From: Sorex araneus
Lineage: Eukaryota; Chordata; Mammalia; Eulipotyphla; Soricidae
NCBI RefSeq assembly: GCF_027595985.1
Contig: NC_073306.1
Span: 193,457,000 to 193,520,999, forward strand
DNA length: 64,000 nucleotides
Reading direction: 5' to 3'
Below, one piece after another: positions 11,601-21,091 of the stretch (the first letter of the stretch is position 1; every line of letters starts with the position of its first letter). The position numbers and the translations under genes were made by a program. The notes below the pieces were generated by a model. The model was not told the origin of the DNA and made no database searches. It saw only the letters and a list, made by a program, of their open reading frames with translations.

Positions 11601-11663
11601 AAGACACTGCTGCAGCGCTGACTTATTTCTTTAAAATAAACTTTCCTTTTTGCTTGATTTCTG

Positions 11664-11845
11664 TTTTGTTTTGTTTTTTTTTTTGTTTTTGGGTCACACC
11701 TGCAATGCTCAGGGGTTACTCCTGCTTTGCACTCAGGAATTACTCCTCGAAGTGCTCGAGGGACAATATGGTATGCTGGGAATTGAACCCATGCCAGCAG
11801 CGTGCAAGGCAAATGCCATACCCACTGTGCTATCACTCCAGCCCC
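11664..11845 (-). mobile_element. SOR-like SINE type A beside cassette b exon 2
   Basis: Complete reverse copy from a T-rich start to tcactccagcccc, flanked by the perfect 15 bp duplication tttgcttgatttctg (11649-11663, 11846-11860). The cassette a intron has the unoccupied site. It ends about 60 bp past the exon 2b donor. Confidence 0.92.
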
Positions 11846-11904
11846 TTTGCTTGATTTCTGAAGATGAAATTTAAAGTAAAAAGAAAAAACAGGACCAGGC
11901 TTAC

Positions 11905-12053
11905 TTTGGGCAGGGGCTTGGCAGGCTTGCAGTGCAGTCCTCCAACAAACTCAAAATTTGGTAAGATTGGGTGAGGAAACTGAAAATCCCAGTATGTTCT
12001 AATGAGCCAGAAATCAGCTTTCCCCCTTAGCTCAGATAACGTAGAGGGTCTTC
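11905..12053 (-). pseudogene. UGT2B: UGT2B cassette b, exon 2 (left copy)
   Basis: 149 bp exon 2 with good borders: acceptor TTTCAG|GAAGAC and donor CCCAAA|GTAAGC. The last exon base is A rather than the usual G, but GTAAG is retained. The 50 residues are open ([14 protein letters not shown]..., ending KPAKPLPK), so the exon itself is not broken. It is called a pseudogene because its partner exon 1 (13208-13930) is disabled and no exons 3-6 follow before gene A exon 1. If used at all it would have to splice over gene A exons 1 and 2 to exon 3 at 572; phases would allow that. A SINE sits 59 bp beyond the donor. Confidence 0.8.
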
Positions 12054-13207
12054 CTGAAAGATAACAAAACAAAACAACAACAACAAAAAAACACAAAATA
12101 AGTCATAAATGTAAAGGTAATGAAAAAAAGGAATGTGAATATCCCAAGAAATTTTCTGCCATGATCTTTCTACAACGGAGTCAAAGGTGCAATATCACTT
12201 GTGGTTTGTTGATGCAAATTATCTAGATACATTTAAGTTTTAATTTCATGTCAACTACCATAAAATGTATTGTAGATTATAGTTGCTTGTGATGCAACTG
12301 TAATCTATTCATAGAATTTAAATGTTCGAAGCATGTTGTCATATCTTTTAATATAAGATAAAATAGAAAAAAATTAAAAAAAATAATCAATAAATCTCCT
12401 TTTAAAATTGTTTATGAATCAGAATCAGGAACAGAGTTATAGGATAGGCACTTGTCTTGAATATAGACAACCAGTTTCTATTCATGCAGCCCCATATGGT
12501 CCCCGAGCACTTCAGAGTAATTCCTTAGTACAGACCCAGGAGTATCCTCTTGGCACTGCTCTGCATCAGAAGCAAGAAATCGAGTGTACTGTTTATGGCA
12601 CTCAAAAGAGCATGTCCTGCAGTGGTGAACTAACAAAAACCAGGACAAAATGGACCATGCATTCTTTTAGGAGTTGGTGATCTTTATTTCTCTCTCCAAA
12701 TTGAGAGAGCCCTCTAAATTATATGGGGAAGTTTTACCCAGGTCCAGGAGTGAGACTCTGGTTCTTTCCATGAATGCACTCTGCAGCTTTGCTTTTCCTT
12801 TGCATCTAAATGAAATAATTTTATTGTTGAAGTAAGTTTATAATTTTTCTTGAAGCTTATATGTCTCTATTCAACATCCCCAAGAGTCTCAAGTGTCTAA
12901 ATTAAACGGCATCCAGCAAACAAATAATAACGTACATTTATATATTTTGACATGTACAATTATTAATCTTGTTTCGTATCACTCTGTGGAATGTGCTAGA
13001 AACTATGGGACATAATGCTCTAACATTCACACTAAATTTGAAATCTTTCCATAATAATTTGTGCATGACAGACATTTTATATGATATTACATTAGTATAT
13101 AAAATCTAAATCTTTATGCATTTAGAATAGAAATGCATAATAAATCATCAAAACTTTCCCAGGTTTTATTCTATTTTAGAAATCTTATTAAGTGAAATCT
13201 GACTTAC
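12054..13207. other. Intron between cassette b exons 1 and 2
   Basis: No gene seen. A worn type A SINE lies at 12420-12570 (ccatatggtccccgagcac, agagtaattccttagtac). The rest matches intron 1 of gene A without its L1 insertion. Same at 49420-50561. Confidence 0.5.
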
Positions 13208-13930
13208 CTAGTACTTCACTGCAAAATTTATCCCATTTCTTTTCATTTAACTTGTGGCTCCAAAAGTCAAAATATAGCACATAAATCATATTTTTCACTC
13301 TCTCCATGAATGTCAGTTTGTCACTTAATTCTGACAAAACAACAGGCACATAGGAAGGTGGGAGTGGGAGTCCTCCAGCATACTTTTCAATTGTAGAGCC
13401 AAAGGAGAAACGGAGACTGTACACTAAAGGGGCTTTCAGTACTTCAGCTAGAAGCTCACCACAGGGTCCAACAGCATCTGCCAAAACGACATCAAATCTT
13501 GATTCCTGTAGCTTTTTCATCAGTTTCTTGTTGAAAACTACATCTTTACAAAGCTGTTGAAAACTATCAAAATATTCCCAAAGCGCATCTTGAATTTTTG
13601 AAAAATATGTAAAAAGTGATTGTTTTGGCATATCATCTGTCCATGAATTAGTGAGTTTATTGAAAATACCCTCAAAATACTCCTGAGATATAGATGTTGG
13701 GTAGACCTCAAATTTAATAGTGGATGTTTTGTTGGGATCTAGAAGAATGGAAGCTGAAGATGTCAGAACAATCACCTCAGGCCTCTTTGGATAAGTTCTT
13801 CAAGGATCGTCTTTATGTTGATCCAGTGGCTCTATTCCGAGGGCCACACCAGCACTTTTCCACAACTCCCACAACCGAAGTAATAACCGAGCTCTAGCAG
13901 GAGAAGAGTTGATATCCATTTCATAGACAT
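13208..13930 (-). pseudogene. UGT2B: UGT2B cassette b, exon 1, broken (left copy)
   Basis: 723 bp, one base shorter than an intact exon 1, with the normal ATG (13930) and donor ACTAG|GTAAGT. Two lesions are visible: the Tyr codon of AEYSHW has become TAG at about 13834, and one base is missing in the RGxEV codons near 13784 (ggcct where the sister exon has ggacct). After that the frame is open to the donor. Compared with cassette a, residues 80-130 differ strongly ([12 protein letters not shown] against [12 protein letters not shown]), which would have meant a different substrate range. The His of RGHEV is Pro here, as in the right copy. [12 protein letters not shown] retains the catalytic Asp. 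Confidence 0.9.
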
Positions 13931-13979
13931 TATGTCAGAAAGTGAGCTTTTTGGAAAACTACTTTTTCCTGTCACTTTG

Positions 13980-14028
13980 CTTATATTCTATTCTGAACAA
14001 TAAATCAATAAGGAAGATAATATTTAAC
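13980..14028 (-). promoter_or_regulatory. Decayed promoter of cassette b (left copy)
   Basis: The TATA-like AGAATATAA is kept at 13980-13989. The HNF1-like site 30 bp upstream has become GATAATATTTAAC (14016-14028), losing one half-site base compared with the right copy. Confidence 0.4.
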
Positions 14029-14403
14029 TTATTTCCAAAGCAAGTACATAATTTCTTCAATCAGCACATTTCAAGTGAATAGAAACTTTAAAGTCTAGAT
14101 AACCTGGTTTGTGAGTAAATGTATTCAATATTTCTGAGGATTATGAAGAGATGAAGAAATGAAGAAATGACCTGGTGTGCAATTTATCATTACATGATAT
14201 TTTTGTAAGTGTAATGGTAGTGAGATGACACTGTATCATTTCACGACACATTATTTCAAGCAAAAGCTGTTTTCTACTTTCAATTAAAATGTTTGAAAAG
14301 TGGTGCTTTGAGAATTTGTTCGCTTTGTTTTCATGAGCCCTGTAGAGTAGCTCTGAGATATTGTAGTAGGTAAGTGACATGTCTTGCAAGAAGCTAACCC
14401 GTG

Positions 14404-15115
14404 TTTGTTTCTTGGCACTACATGTGGTTGGCCAGGTATACTCTGGGATTTTGTGTTTGTTTTTATTTGGGATACACCTGAATTCTAAGGGGTCACTCCT
14501 AGATTGGCACTGAAAAGTTACTTTTGTCAGTTCTAGGAGGATCAGAGGGGATGCTGTGGATTGAACTTGGGTTGACTGCAAGCCAAGTGTCTGTGTGACT
14601 TCACTATATTATTCGTTTGGCTCTTATTCAGCTCAGGTACAATATGAATCTCAGGCCAACTCCATAAAAGTTCCTTGAACAATACAGTTTTCTTTCAACA
14701 TGTCTCCTCTTAATTTGAGATAGACTAAAGGTCAAAGGGCACAGAAAATCAGGTCTTTGATTCTTGGCACTACATGTTGTTTTCCAGTATACTCTGGGAT
14801 TTTGTGTTTGCTTGGTTTATTCATTTATTTTTTGGCTACAATTTGCATTGCTCCAGTTTCACACCTAGAGTGGCATTTAGAAGTTACTGCTGACAGTGCT
14901 AGGGGGACCAGAGGCCATGCTGGGGATAAAACTTGGGTTGACTGCATGCAACTAACCAGTTGACTGTTGACAATGGCCCGGTTTGGCTCAGGTGCCATAT
15001 GATTCGCAGAGTAACTCCATAAATGTTCTCTGAACAACACAGTTTTCTTTAAATATGCAATCTCAAAAACTGAGATATATAGGTCAAAGGGCACAGAAAA
15101 ATATTGCACATCAGG
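14404..15115. repeat. Local tandem duplication of about 350 bp
   Basis: Two consecutive stretches start at 14404 and 14755 with cttggcactacatg and run through the same order of blocks: tactctgggattttgtgttt, the ancient SINE, taactccataaa-type sequence and caaagggcacagaaaa. They are clearly diverged. Cassette a has this stretch once (8888-9235). The right copy is at 51741-52450. Confidence 0.65.
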
Positions 15116-15394
15116 TCTTAATATAAGTGAAATGCAATTTAAAGACTATAAAATCTTATCTCACAATTAAGAACAAAACTTTTTGAGTGGTTTATGTTAA
15201 AAGGACAGAGGATAGATTTGAGGGCAATAGGAGCACCCCTACTTTATTAATATGAATTGGGTCTGAAGGGGTGAAATCTATGAAAGGTATCAGTATTTCT
15301 AAATCACAGAAATCAACTCCTATGTATGTAATCAAAGTTTGTGAAGGACTGCTTTGGTATGTACACAAGTATGTTTAGTGTAATACTATTTACC

Positions 15395-15672
15395 CTTGAT
15401 TCCTCCGTTCCTCTTGGAGAGTCCAGCCAGCCACCCAGCAGGTCCTGCCCACATGGCAGAAACTGGCAAGCTACCCGTGGAGTATTCAATATGCCAAATA
15501 CAGTAATAATAACAGGTCTCATTCCCCTAACCCTGATAGAGCCTCCAATCGTTGGGAAAGATGAGTAAAGAGAGGCTTCTAAAATCTCAGGTCTGGGACA
15601 AATGGAGTCGTTACTGGTTCCCGCTCAAGCAAGTTGATGAACAAAAGGATGGCAGTGACAGTGATACAGTGA
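15395..15672 (+). mobile_element. Type B SINE, head-truncated
   Basis: It begins inside the element (cttgattcctccgttcctct) and runs through gcaagctacccgtggagtat, a body insert, ttactggttcccgctcaagc and a gacagtgatacagtgatac tail. It interrupts a stretch that is continuous in unit 1 at about 9519; a short ttacc flank repeats on both sides. Confidence 0.8.
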
Positions 15673-16270
15673 TACTTACCTTACAAAAACCTGGAAGCAG
15701 TCAAGTAGCCAAAACAGAAGTTGTGGAGGCAGGGTCTTGATGGGAGAAAAGCTGTGAAGTGAGAGTGTTTCTTAGCCCCTCAAATGTGAAAATATCAATT
15801 AGTAAGAGAGTTTTGTAAGTTTCCTTGACCGAGACAGTCTGGAGAGAGTGCTGAGCATCTCTGAGAGAGGAATGGGTGCTGATGGGCAGCCAGGACACAG
15901 CTCAGTCACATATCCCCAGAGGCAAAGCGTAACTCGGATTCTTTAAGCCCCAGAGCTTTCTGGAACAAGGCTATAAGCCTGAAATATCTGCAAGAGTACA
16001 GGTTCTGTAACAACTGGTGTGTCCCTATGATAACACAACACCAGTGAATAAAAACATGCTCTTAAATGTTCATAAATGTCATATGTGGCTGCATTCAAAT
16101 TATGTTCATGGATAAAGGCAGTATGACTATAATGCACCGACCTTTTTTTTTATCAGCTATAAGGCCATTTCTAGAAAAATAAAAGACCGAGGTTATCTGA
16201 AAGAAGCTAAAATGAGACTATGTTTTATAAAATTGTGTTACCAGAAATTACCATAAGAAGGTAATAAGCT

Positions 16271-16774
16271 CAGATACAATATAGATTCAGGGCTTCCTAG
16301 TGAAAGAAATGGGAAATATTCTACATAAACATTTGAATTTCATTGCATATAGTCACTTTCATTTATTTTAGGGGGACTTACCTGAAGTTCTTAGGGCTCA
16401 CTCTTGACTGTGCTCAGGGAGCAATCCTGATAGACTTGGGGATCATATGGGGTGCTGGGATTGAATTGGTTCAGCTTATGTGTAGTCAGCACCCCACCAA
16501 CGTGTCTTTCTGGCCTCTATTAAAATTTGTTCTATAACTTCTAATTCTTTCTTACTATTTTCTGTGAATTTTGCCATAGGTGTTTAAAGTATCTTTATTT
16601 AAATTACCTAGGTAAAATTTTTATTAATTTGTAGAGAATTTTTGTTGTATGTAATTGTTCTCATCGTCAGTGCTGTAAGATGGATATTTGAAGTAGATAT
16701 TTGCTTGGGAGAAAAGCTAGTTTAAAGATTTAAGTTGGGTTAAAACATATTAAATACAATCACTTTAATTTTAT
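16271..16774 (-). mobile_element. Worn type A SINE (16365-16518) in unclassified sequence
   Basis: ggactgacttacctg-like start, gggctcactcttgactgtgc, ggatcatatggggtgctggg; reverse strand and old. Nothing else is seen in the stretch. Right copy 53608-54111. Confidence 0.5.
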
Positions 16775-17100
16775 TTACTTATTTTTTATTGAATCACCAT
16801 GTAGAAAGTTACAAGGCTTTCAGGCTTAAGTCTCAGTTACAGAATACTCAAACACCCATCCCTTCACCAGTGCCCATATTCAACCACCAAGAACCACAGT
16901 GAACCTCCTCCCCATCCCCCCGACCACCATCCCACCTGTGTAGCTGATAAATTTCATTTTCCTTTCTCCTTACTTTGATTGCATTCAATATTTCAACAAA
17001 AAACTCACTATAATTGTTTGGAGTCCCCCCGAAAGACAATGTATACCTTGTACTATTTAGAAGAATCATATATTTCATTTTTCAATATCTTTGGAGAATC
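16775..17100 (-). mobile_element. L1 3' end, minus strand
   Basis: ttttattgaatcaccatgtag, aacacccatcccttcaccag and cccatattcaaccaccaag are the reverse of the L1 3' UTR end seen in plus orientation at 18430-18592. 5'-truncated. Right copy 54112-54437. Confidence 0.75.
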
Positions 17101-17104
17101 ATTT

Positions 17105-17917
17105 TTCTATTTTTTCTCTGCTTTATTAAATTTCTTTTATTTGTGAATCACCATGAGTTACACTTTCTTACAGGCTTACAAACTTTCATGCTCGCATTTC
17201 AGTCATACAATGATCTAGTACCCACACCTCCACCAGTGCCCATTTTCTACCACCAATGGTCTCAGCATCCCTTCCACCACCCCCACCATGTCACCAGCAC
17301 CCCGCACTGCCTCTGTGGTAGAGCATTACCTTTGGCTCCCTCTCCTTTTGGGTGTCATAGTTTGCAATAGAGATATTGAGCGGCCATCATATTCGGTTAC
17401 GGTCTACTTTTGGCACGCATCTTTCAGCCCCAATGGGTCCTCCCAACATCCTTTACTTGGTGTTCCCTTCTCTATCTGAGCTGCATTTTTTTCTCCAGCA
17501 TGTGAGGCCGGTTTCCAAGCTGTGGAGCAGTCCTCTTGGTCCTTATTTCTACTACTCTCGGGTGGTAGTCTCCCATTCTGTTACTTTATATTCCACAGAT
17601 GATTGCAATCTTTCTCTACCTGTCCCTCTGTTTCTGACTCATTTCACTTAACATGATACTTTCCATGTTGATCCACTTATATGCAAACTTCCTGACTTCA
17701 TCTTTCCTAACAGCTGCATAATATTCCATTGTGTGGATGTACCAAATTTCTTTAGCCAGTCATCTGGCTAAAGCACTCCGGTGTTCTTTTCTAACAGCTG
17801 CATAATATTCCATTGTGTGGATGTACCAAATTTCTTTAGCCAGTCATCTGGCTAAAGCACTCCAGTGTTTTTCCAGATTTTGGCTATTGTAAACAGTGCA
17901 GCAATGAACATAAGAGT
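17105..17917 (-). mobile_element. L1 3' part, minus strand, left arm of head-to-head pair
   Basis: Reverse-strand L1: 3' UTR (tgtgaatcaccatgagttac, ccaccagtgcccattttct), then the end of ORF2 (ctgactcatttcacttaaca; attccattgtgtggatgtac) up to ggctattgtaaacagtgcag. An 84 bp piece is doubled (ctaacagctg at 17707 and 17791). It meets a plus-strand L1 piece at about 17918. Confidence 0.8.
17707..17874 (-). repeat. 84 bp tandem duplication with hairpin, inside L1
   Basis: Two near-identical 84 bp units beginning ctaacagctgcat at 17707 and 17791. Each holds the inverted repeat TTTAGCCAG-TCAT-CTGGCTAAA (17751-17772 in the first). Confidence 0.85.
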
Positions 17918-18592
17918 GCAGATCTGGAAAAAACCAGAGTGCCCCAAAACAGGTGACTGGGTAAAGAAACTTTGGTGCATCTACACAATGGAATACTATG
18001 CAGCTGTCAGAAAAGATGAAGTCCTGAAATATGCATATAAGTCGGTCAACATGGAAAGTATCATGTTGAGTGAAATGAGTCAGAAAGAAAGAGACATAGA
18101 AAGATTGCACTTATATGTGGAATATAAAGTAGCAGAGAGGTACAAGCTTGCAATGATGCAATTCTGGCAGAAATTTCTTTGGACTTAGTTACTAAAATAC
18201 TAAAATACAGAAATCCAAAACCGTGCGGCAGCTATTGTGGCCGCTCAACCTCATATCTCTTCATTCTCAGCAATGGAAAACAAATTATCAAATGCTTCCT
18301 TCAGCAGGTCCGACTTTGGGGGGAGAAACTCCAAACAATAATAGTGAGTTTTGTATTTGAAATATTGAATGCAGTCAAAGTAAAGTGAAAGTTAAGTGAA
18401 ATTTATCAGTAACACAGGCGAGGTGGGGGCCTGGGGTGGTAGGAGGTGGGGGGAGGTATACTGTGATTCTTGGTGGTGGAATATGTGCTCAGGTGAAGGG
18501 ATGGGTGTTCAAGTATTGTATAACTGGGACTTAAACCTGAAAGCTTTGTAACTTTCCACATGGTGATTCAATGAAAAAAATAAATTAAAAAC
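17918..18592 (+). mobile_element. L1 3' part, plus strand, right arm of head-to-head pair
   Basis: It starts at atctggaaaaaaccagagtg and reads the ORF2 end ([17 protein letters not shown]-like, then [13 protein letters not shown]-like), followed by 3' UTR to ggtgattcaatgaaaaaaat. Absent from the right copy. Confidence 0.82.
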
Positions 18593-18639
18593 ATGGTTAT
18601 GTCAAGATATACAACAAAACAAAACAATAAGTATGATAC

Positions 18640-19504
18640 TAATTTAAGAAATGAAAGGGAAGATGGAAGACTGATGTGATAGATTGCTTATTTTTTACTT
18701 TTTCATTGAATTAGACAATGGTTATAGAATGTATAGAATGTTAGGGTTCAACTTTGAAGCATACCACAAAGCTATAGTAATTTCAAAAATGTATGTCAGT
18801 GGAATAAACTGTTAGAACAGTGGAACTGTATTGAGAATCCGGATGTGAATCCTCAGGTTTATGAAGAACTAATCTTTGACAAAGCTGCTAACACAATGAA
18901 GCAGAGCAAGGAAAGGTACAATAAGCGATGCTGGAAAGACTGGTATGGAAAACTGCCACATGTTAAAAAGTAACTTAATTCAGACCCCTATCTCACACCA
19001 TGCACTAAAGACAATTCAAGAAAGAAAACCCAAAAATGACCTACAGGAATTTATATGAGTCCTAAATCCAGAAATTAAATTGGACAAAACATAAGCAATT
19101 GAATCTAAAGACACCTTGAATCATATTGGCCAAGTAAATAGAAGCAAAGATAAATGTACGGACCTTCAAATTAAGAAGTTTATGCATGCAAAGAAATTCT
19201 GACTAGCATAAAAAGATATCGCACAGATTGGGAGAAAGTATTTGCCCATCACTTATCAGGGAAATGCAAATCAAAACAATATTGAGCTGTCACTTCACAC
19301 CAGTAATGCTGGCACACACACACAAAAGAGCAAAAACAGCCAGTGTTGACATGAATCCAAAGAAATGATACCCTCTTCCACTTTTGGTAGCAACGGAGAT
19401 TTGATTCAATTTCTTTGAAAAACAATATATATACTGATTTAAAAAATAAGAATTCAACTTTCATATGATCCAGCAATTCCACTTCTAGGCATCCAACTGA
19501 AAGG
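18640..19504 (+). mobile_element. Old L1 ORF2 fragment, plus strand
   Basis: Worn ORF2 sequence: taccacaaagctatagtaat, gaactaatctttgacaaagc, cacaccatgcactaaagaca, and later gatccagcaattccacttct. Many breaks. It continues after the SINE at 19689-19985. Nearly all of the first part is deleted in the right copy. Confidence 0.75.
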
Positions 19505-19513
19505 CTCAAAAAC

Positions 19514-19688
19514 CCTATTTCTTTTTATTTTTTGGCCACACCTGGTGGTGCACAGGGGTTACTCGTGGCTCTGAGCTCAGGAATCACCCCTGGCGGTGCT
19601 CAGGGGACCATATGGAATGCTAGGAATCAAACCCGGGTCGGCCGTGTGCAAGGCAAATGCCCTACTCGCTGTGTTATCGCTCCAGCCC
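19514..19688 (-). mobile_element. SOR-like SINE type A inside old L1
   Basis: Complete reverse copy (ttttggccacacctggtgg to tcgctccagcccc), flanked by ctcaaaaac at 19505-19513 and 19689-19697. It splits the old L1. Confidence 0.9.
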
Positions 19689-19985
19689 CTCAAAAACAAT
19701 ATTTCAAAAAGATATTTGCACTCATGGTCATTGCAGCAATATTCACAACAGCCAAGATGTGGAAATATCCCAAGTTTCCAAGTACAAATGACCTGATAAA
19801 GTATACTGGGAAGAGAGAAAATGCAGTGAGAAAGTGCTTGCCTTGCATGAGGCTAAGCCATGTACACATACACACAATGGATGTAGGAAAATGAAATCAT
19901 GCAACTTGCTACCCTGTGGATGGAACTGGAGGATATCATGCTGAGTAAATCAAGCCAAAAGGAGTGGGGCAGATACAGACTAAAC
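19689..19985 (+). mobile_element. Old L1 ORF2 fragment, continuation
   Basis: gtcattgcagcaatattcac and acagccaagatgtggaaa are the ORF2 C-terminal region; atggaactggaggatatcat follows. It is a continuation of 18640-19504 across the SINE. The UBE2C pseudogene begins right after it. Confidence 0.7.
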
Positions 19986-20000
19986 GCTCCTGTCTTCGAG

Positions 20001-20485
20001 ACGGCCTCCCAGAACCAAACCCAGCCAGTGTCGCCGCTGCCAGTAGAGGAGCCAGGCCCAGTTCAGCAGGAGCTGATGACCCTCCTGATGTTTGGTGACA
20101 AAGGCATTTTTGCCTTTACCGAGTCTGACAACCTTTTCAAGTGGAAGGGAGATATCCATGGAGCCTCCAGCATGTTCTCTGAGGACCTGAGGTAGAAGCT
20201 TTCCCAGAGTTCCCCGGCAGCTACCCATACTTCGAGCCTGCGGTTTAGTGTCTCACACCCTGCGATGACCCCTAATGTTTACCCAAGGCAACATCTACCT
20301 GGACACCCGGAAAGACAAGTGACCCGCCCTTTATGCATCAGGACCATTCTGCCCTCCATCCAGAGCCTGCTAGGAGAGTCCAACATTGATGCCCCTTTGA
20401 ACATGCATGCTGCTGAGCTCTAGAAAACTCCAGCCTTTAGGAAATACCTGCAGAATTTCTTCTTTGAGGAAGTTCCTGTTCAATT
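20001..20485 (+). pseudogene. UBE2C: UBE2C processed pseudogene (left copy)
   Basis: Intronless match to the mitotic ubiquitin-conjugating enzyme E2 C. Readable pieces in order: TASQN (ATG now ACG), QQELMTL, GDKGI then ESDNLFKW, IHGA, EDLR, then in other frames HPNV-like, RTILPSIQSLLGESNIDAPL, HAAEL and KYLQ. These follow UBE2C order (QQELMTLMMSGDKGI, SDNLFKWVGTIHGA, SIQSLLGEPNIDSPLN). A TAG follows EDLR, another replaces Trp after HAAEL, and there are frameshifts, so it is dead. No introns means it arose by retrotransposition; it lies between an old L1 and a 5'-inverted L1. A functional E2 is excluded. Confidence 0.9.
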
Positions 20486-20489
20486 ATTT

Positions 20490-21091
20490 TCCCCATTTTT
20501 GATGGGGTTGAATATTTTATTCTTTTAAAGTTCTACCAGTGCCTTGTATATCTTTGATATTAACTCCTTTTCAAATGGGTCACTGTCACTGTCATCCTGT
20601 TGCTCATTGACTTGCTCGAGTGGGCACCAGTAACGTCTCCATTGTGAGACTTGTTGTTACTGTTTTTGGCATAACGAATACACCACGGATATCTTGCCAG
20701 TCTCTGCTCTGCGTGCGAGATACTCTCGATAGCTTGCTGGGCTCTCCGAAAGGGATAGAGGAATTAAACCCGGTCGGCCGCATGCAAGGCTAACACCCTA
20801 CCTGCTACCCTATTGCTCCAGTCCTTGGATTAATAGTTTTTCCCATTCCAGGGATGTCTTTATATCCTGGTTACTGCTTCTTTTGAGTTTTAGAAGCTTC
20901 TTAGTTTAATGTAGTCCTATTTGTTAATCTTTGCTTTCCCTTGCTTGGGCAGTGGTGTTTCACCCTTGAAGATGCCTTTAGCTTCAATGCCACAAAGTTT
21001 TGTCTACACTTTTTTCCATGTCTCTTATGGATCCAGTTTTGATGCTGAGGTCTTTTATCTATTTTGATCTGACGTTTGTGCATGATATTAG
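20490..21091 (-). mobile_element. Inverted 5' segment of an L1 (left copy)
   Basis: Minus-strand ORF2 sequence, from the region of 'acgtcagatcaaaatagat' (near 21070) to 'aaccccatcaaaaatgggg' (near 20500). It ends where a plus-strand piece begins that continues the same L1 order ([13 protein letters not shown]-like). This is the layout of a 5'-inverted L1. A type B SINE interrupts it at 20579-20824. Right copy 55888-56489. Confidence 0.75.
20579..20824 (-). mobile_element. Type B SINE inside the inverted L1 segment
   Basis: Complete reverse copy: tcactgtcactgtcatcctg tail, ggcaccagtaacgtctcc, tagcttgctgggctctccg and the head ending ctattgctccagtcc. It is younger than the L1. Right copy 55977-56222. 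Confidence 0.85.

Larger units (their letters stand above)
10503..16270. repeat. Older tandem unit 2 (exon 1+2 cassette b), left copy
   Basis: Partner of the unit at 4084-10502. It carries a second UGT2B exon 2 (11905-12053) and exon 1 (13208-13930) in the same order and strand. It has SINE insertions not found in unit 1 (11664-11845 and 15395-15672) and a local 350 bp duplication at 14404-15115. Confidence 0.88.

Noticed and set aside
8097-16270. A full second UGT2B gene next to gene A
   Set aside because: Only exons 1 and 2 are present; I found no exon 3-6 sequence between 8097 and 11904, or elsewhere upstream until exon 6 of gene B.
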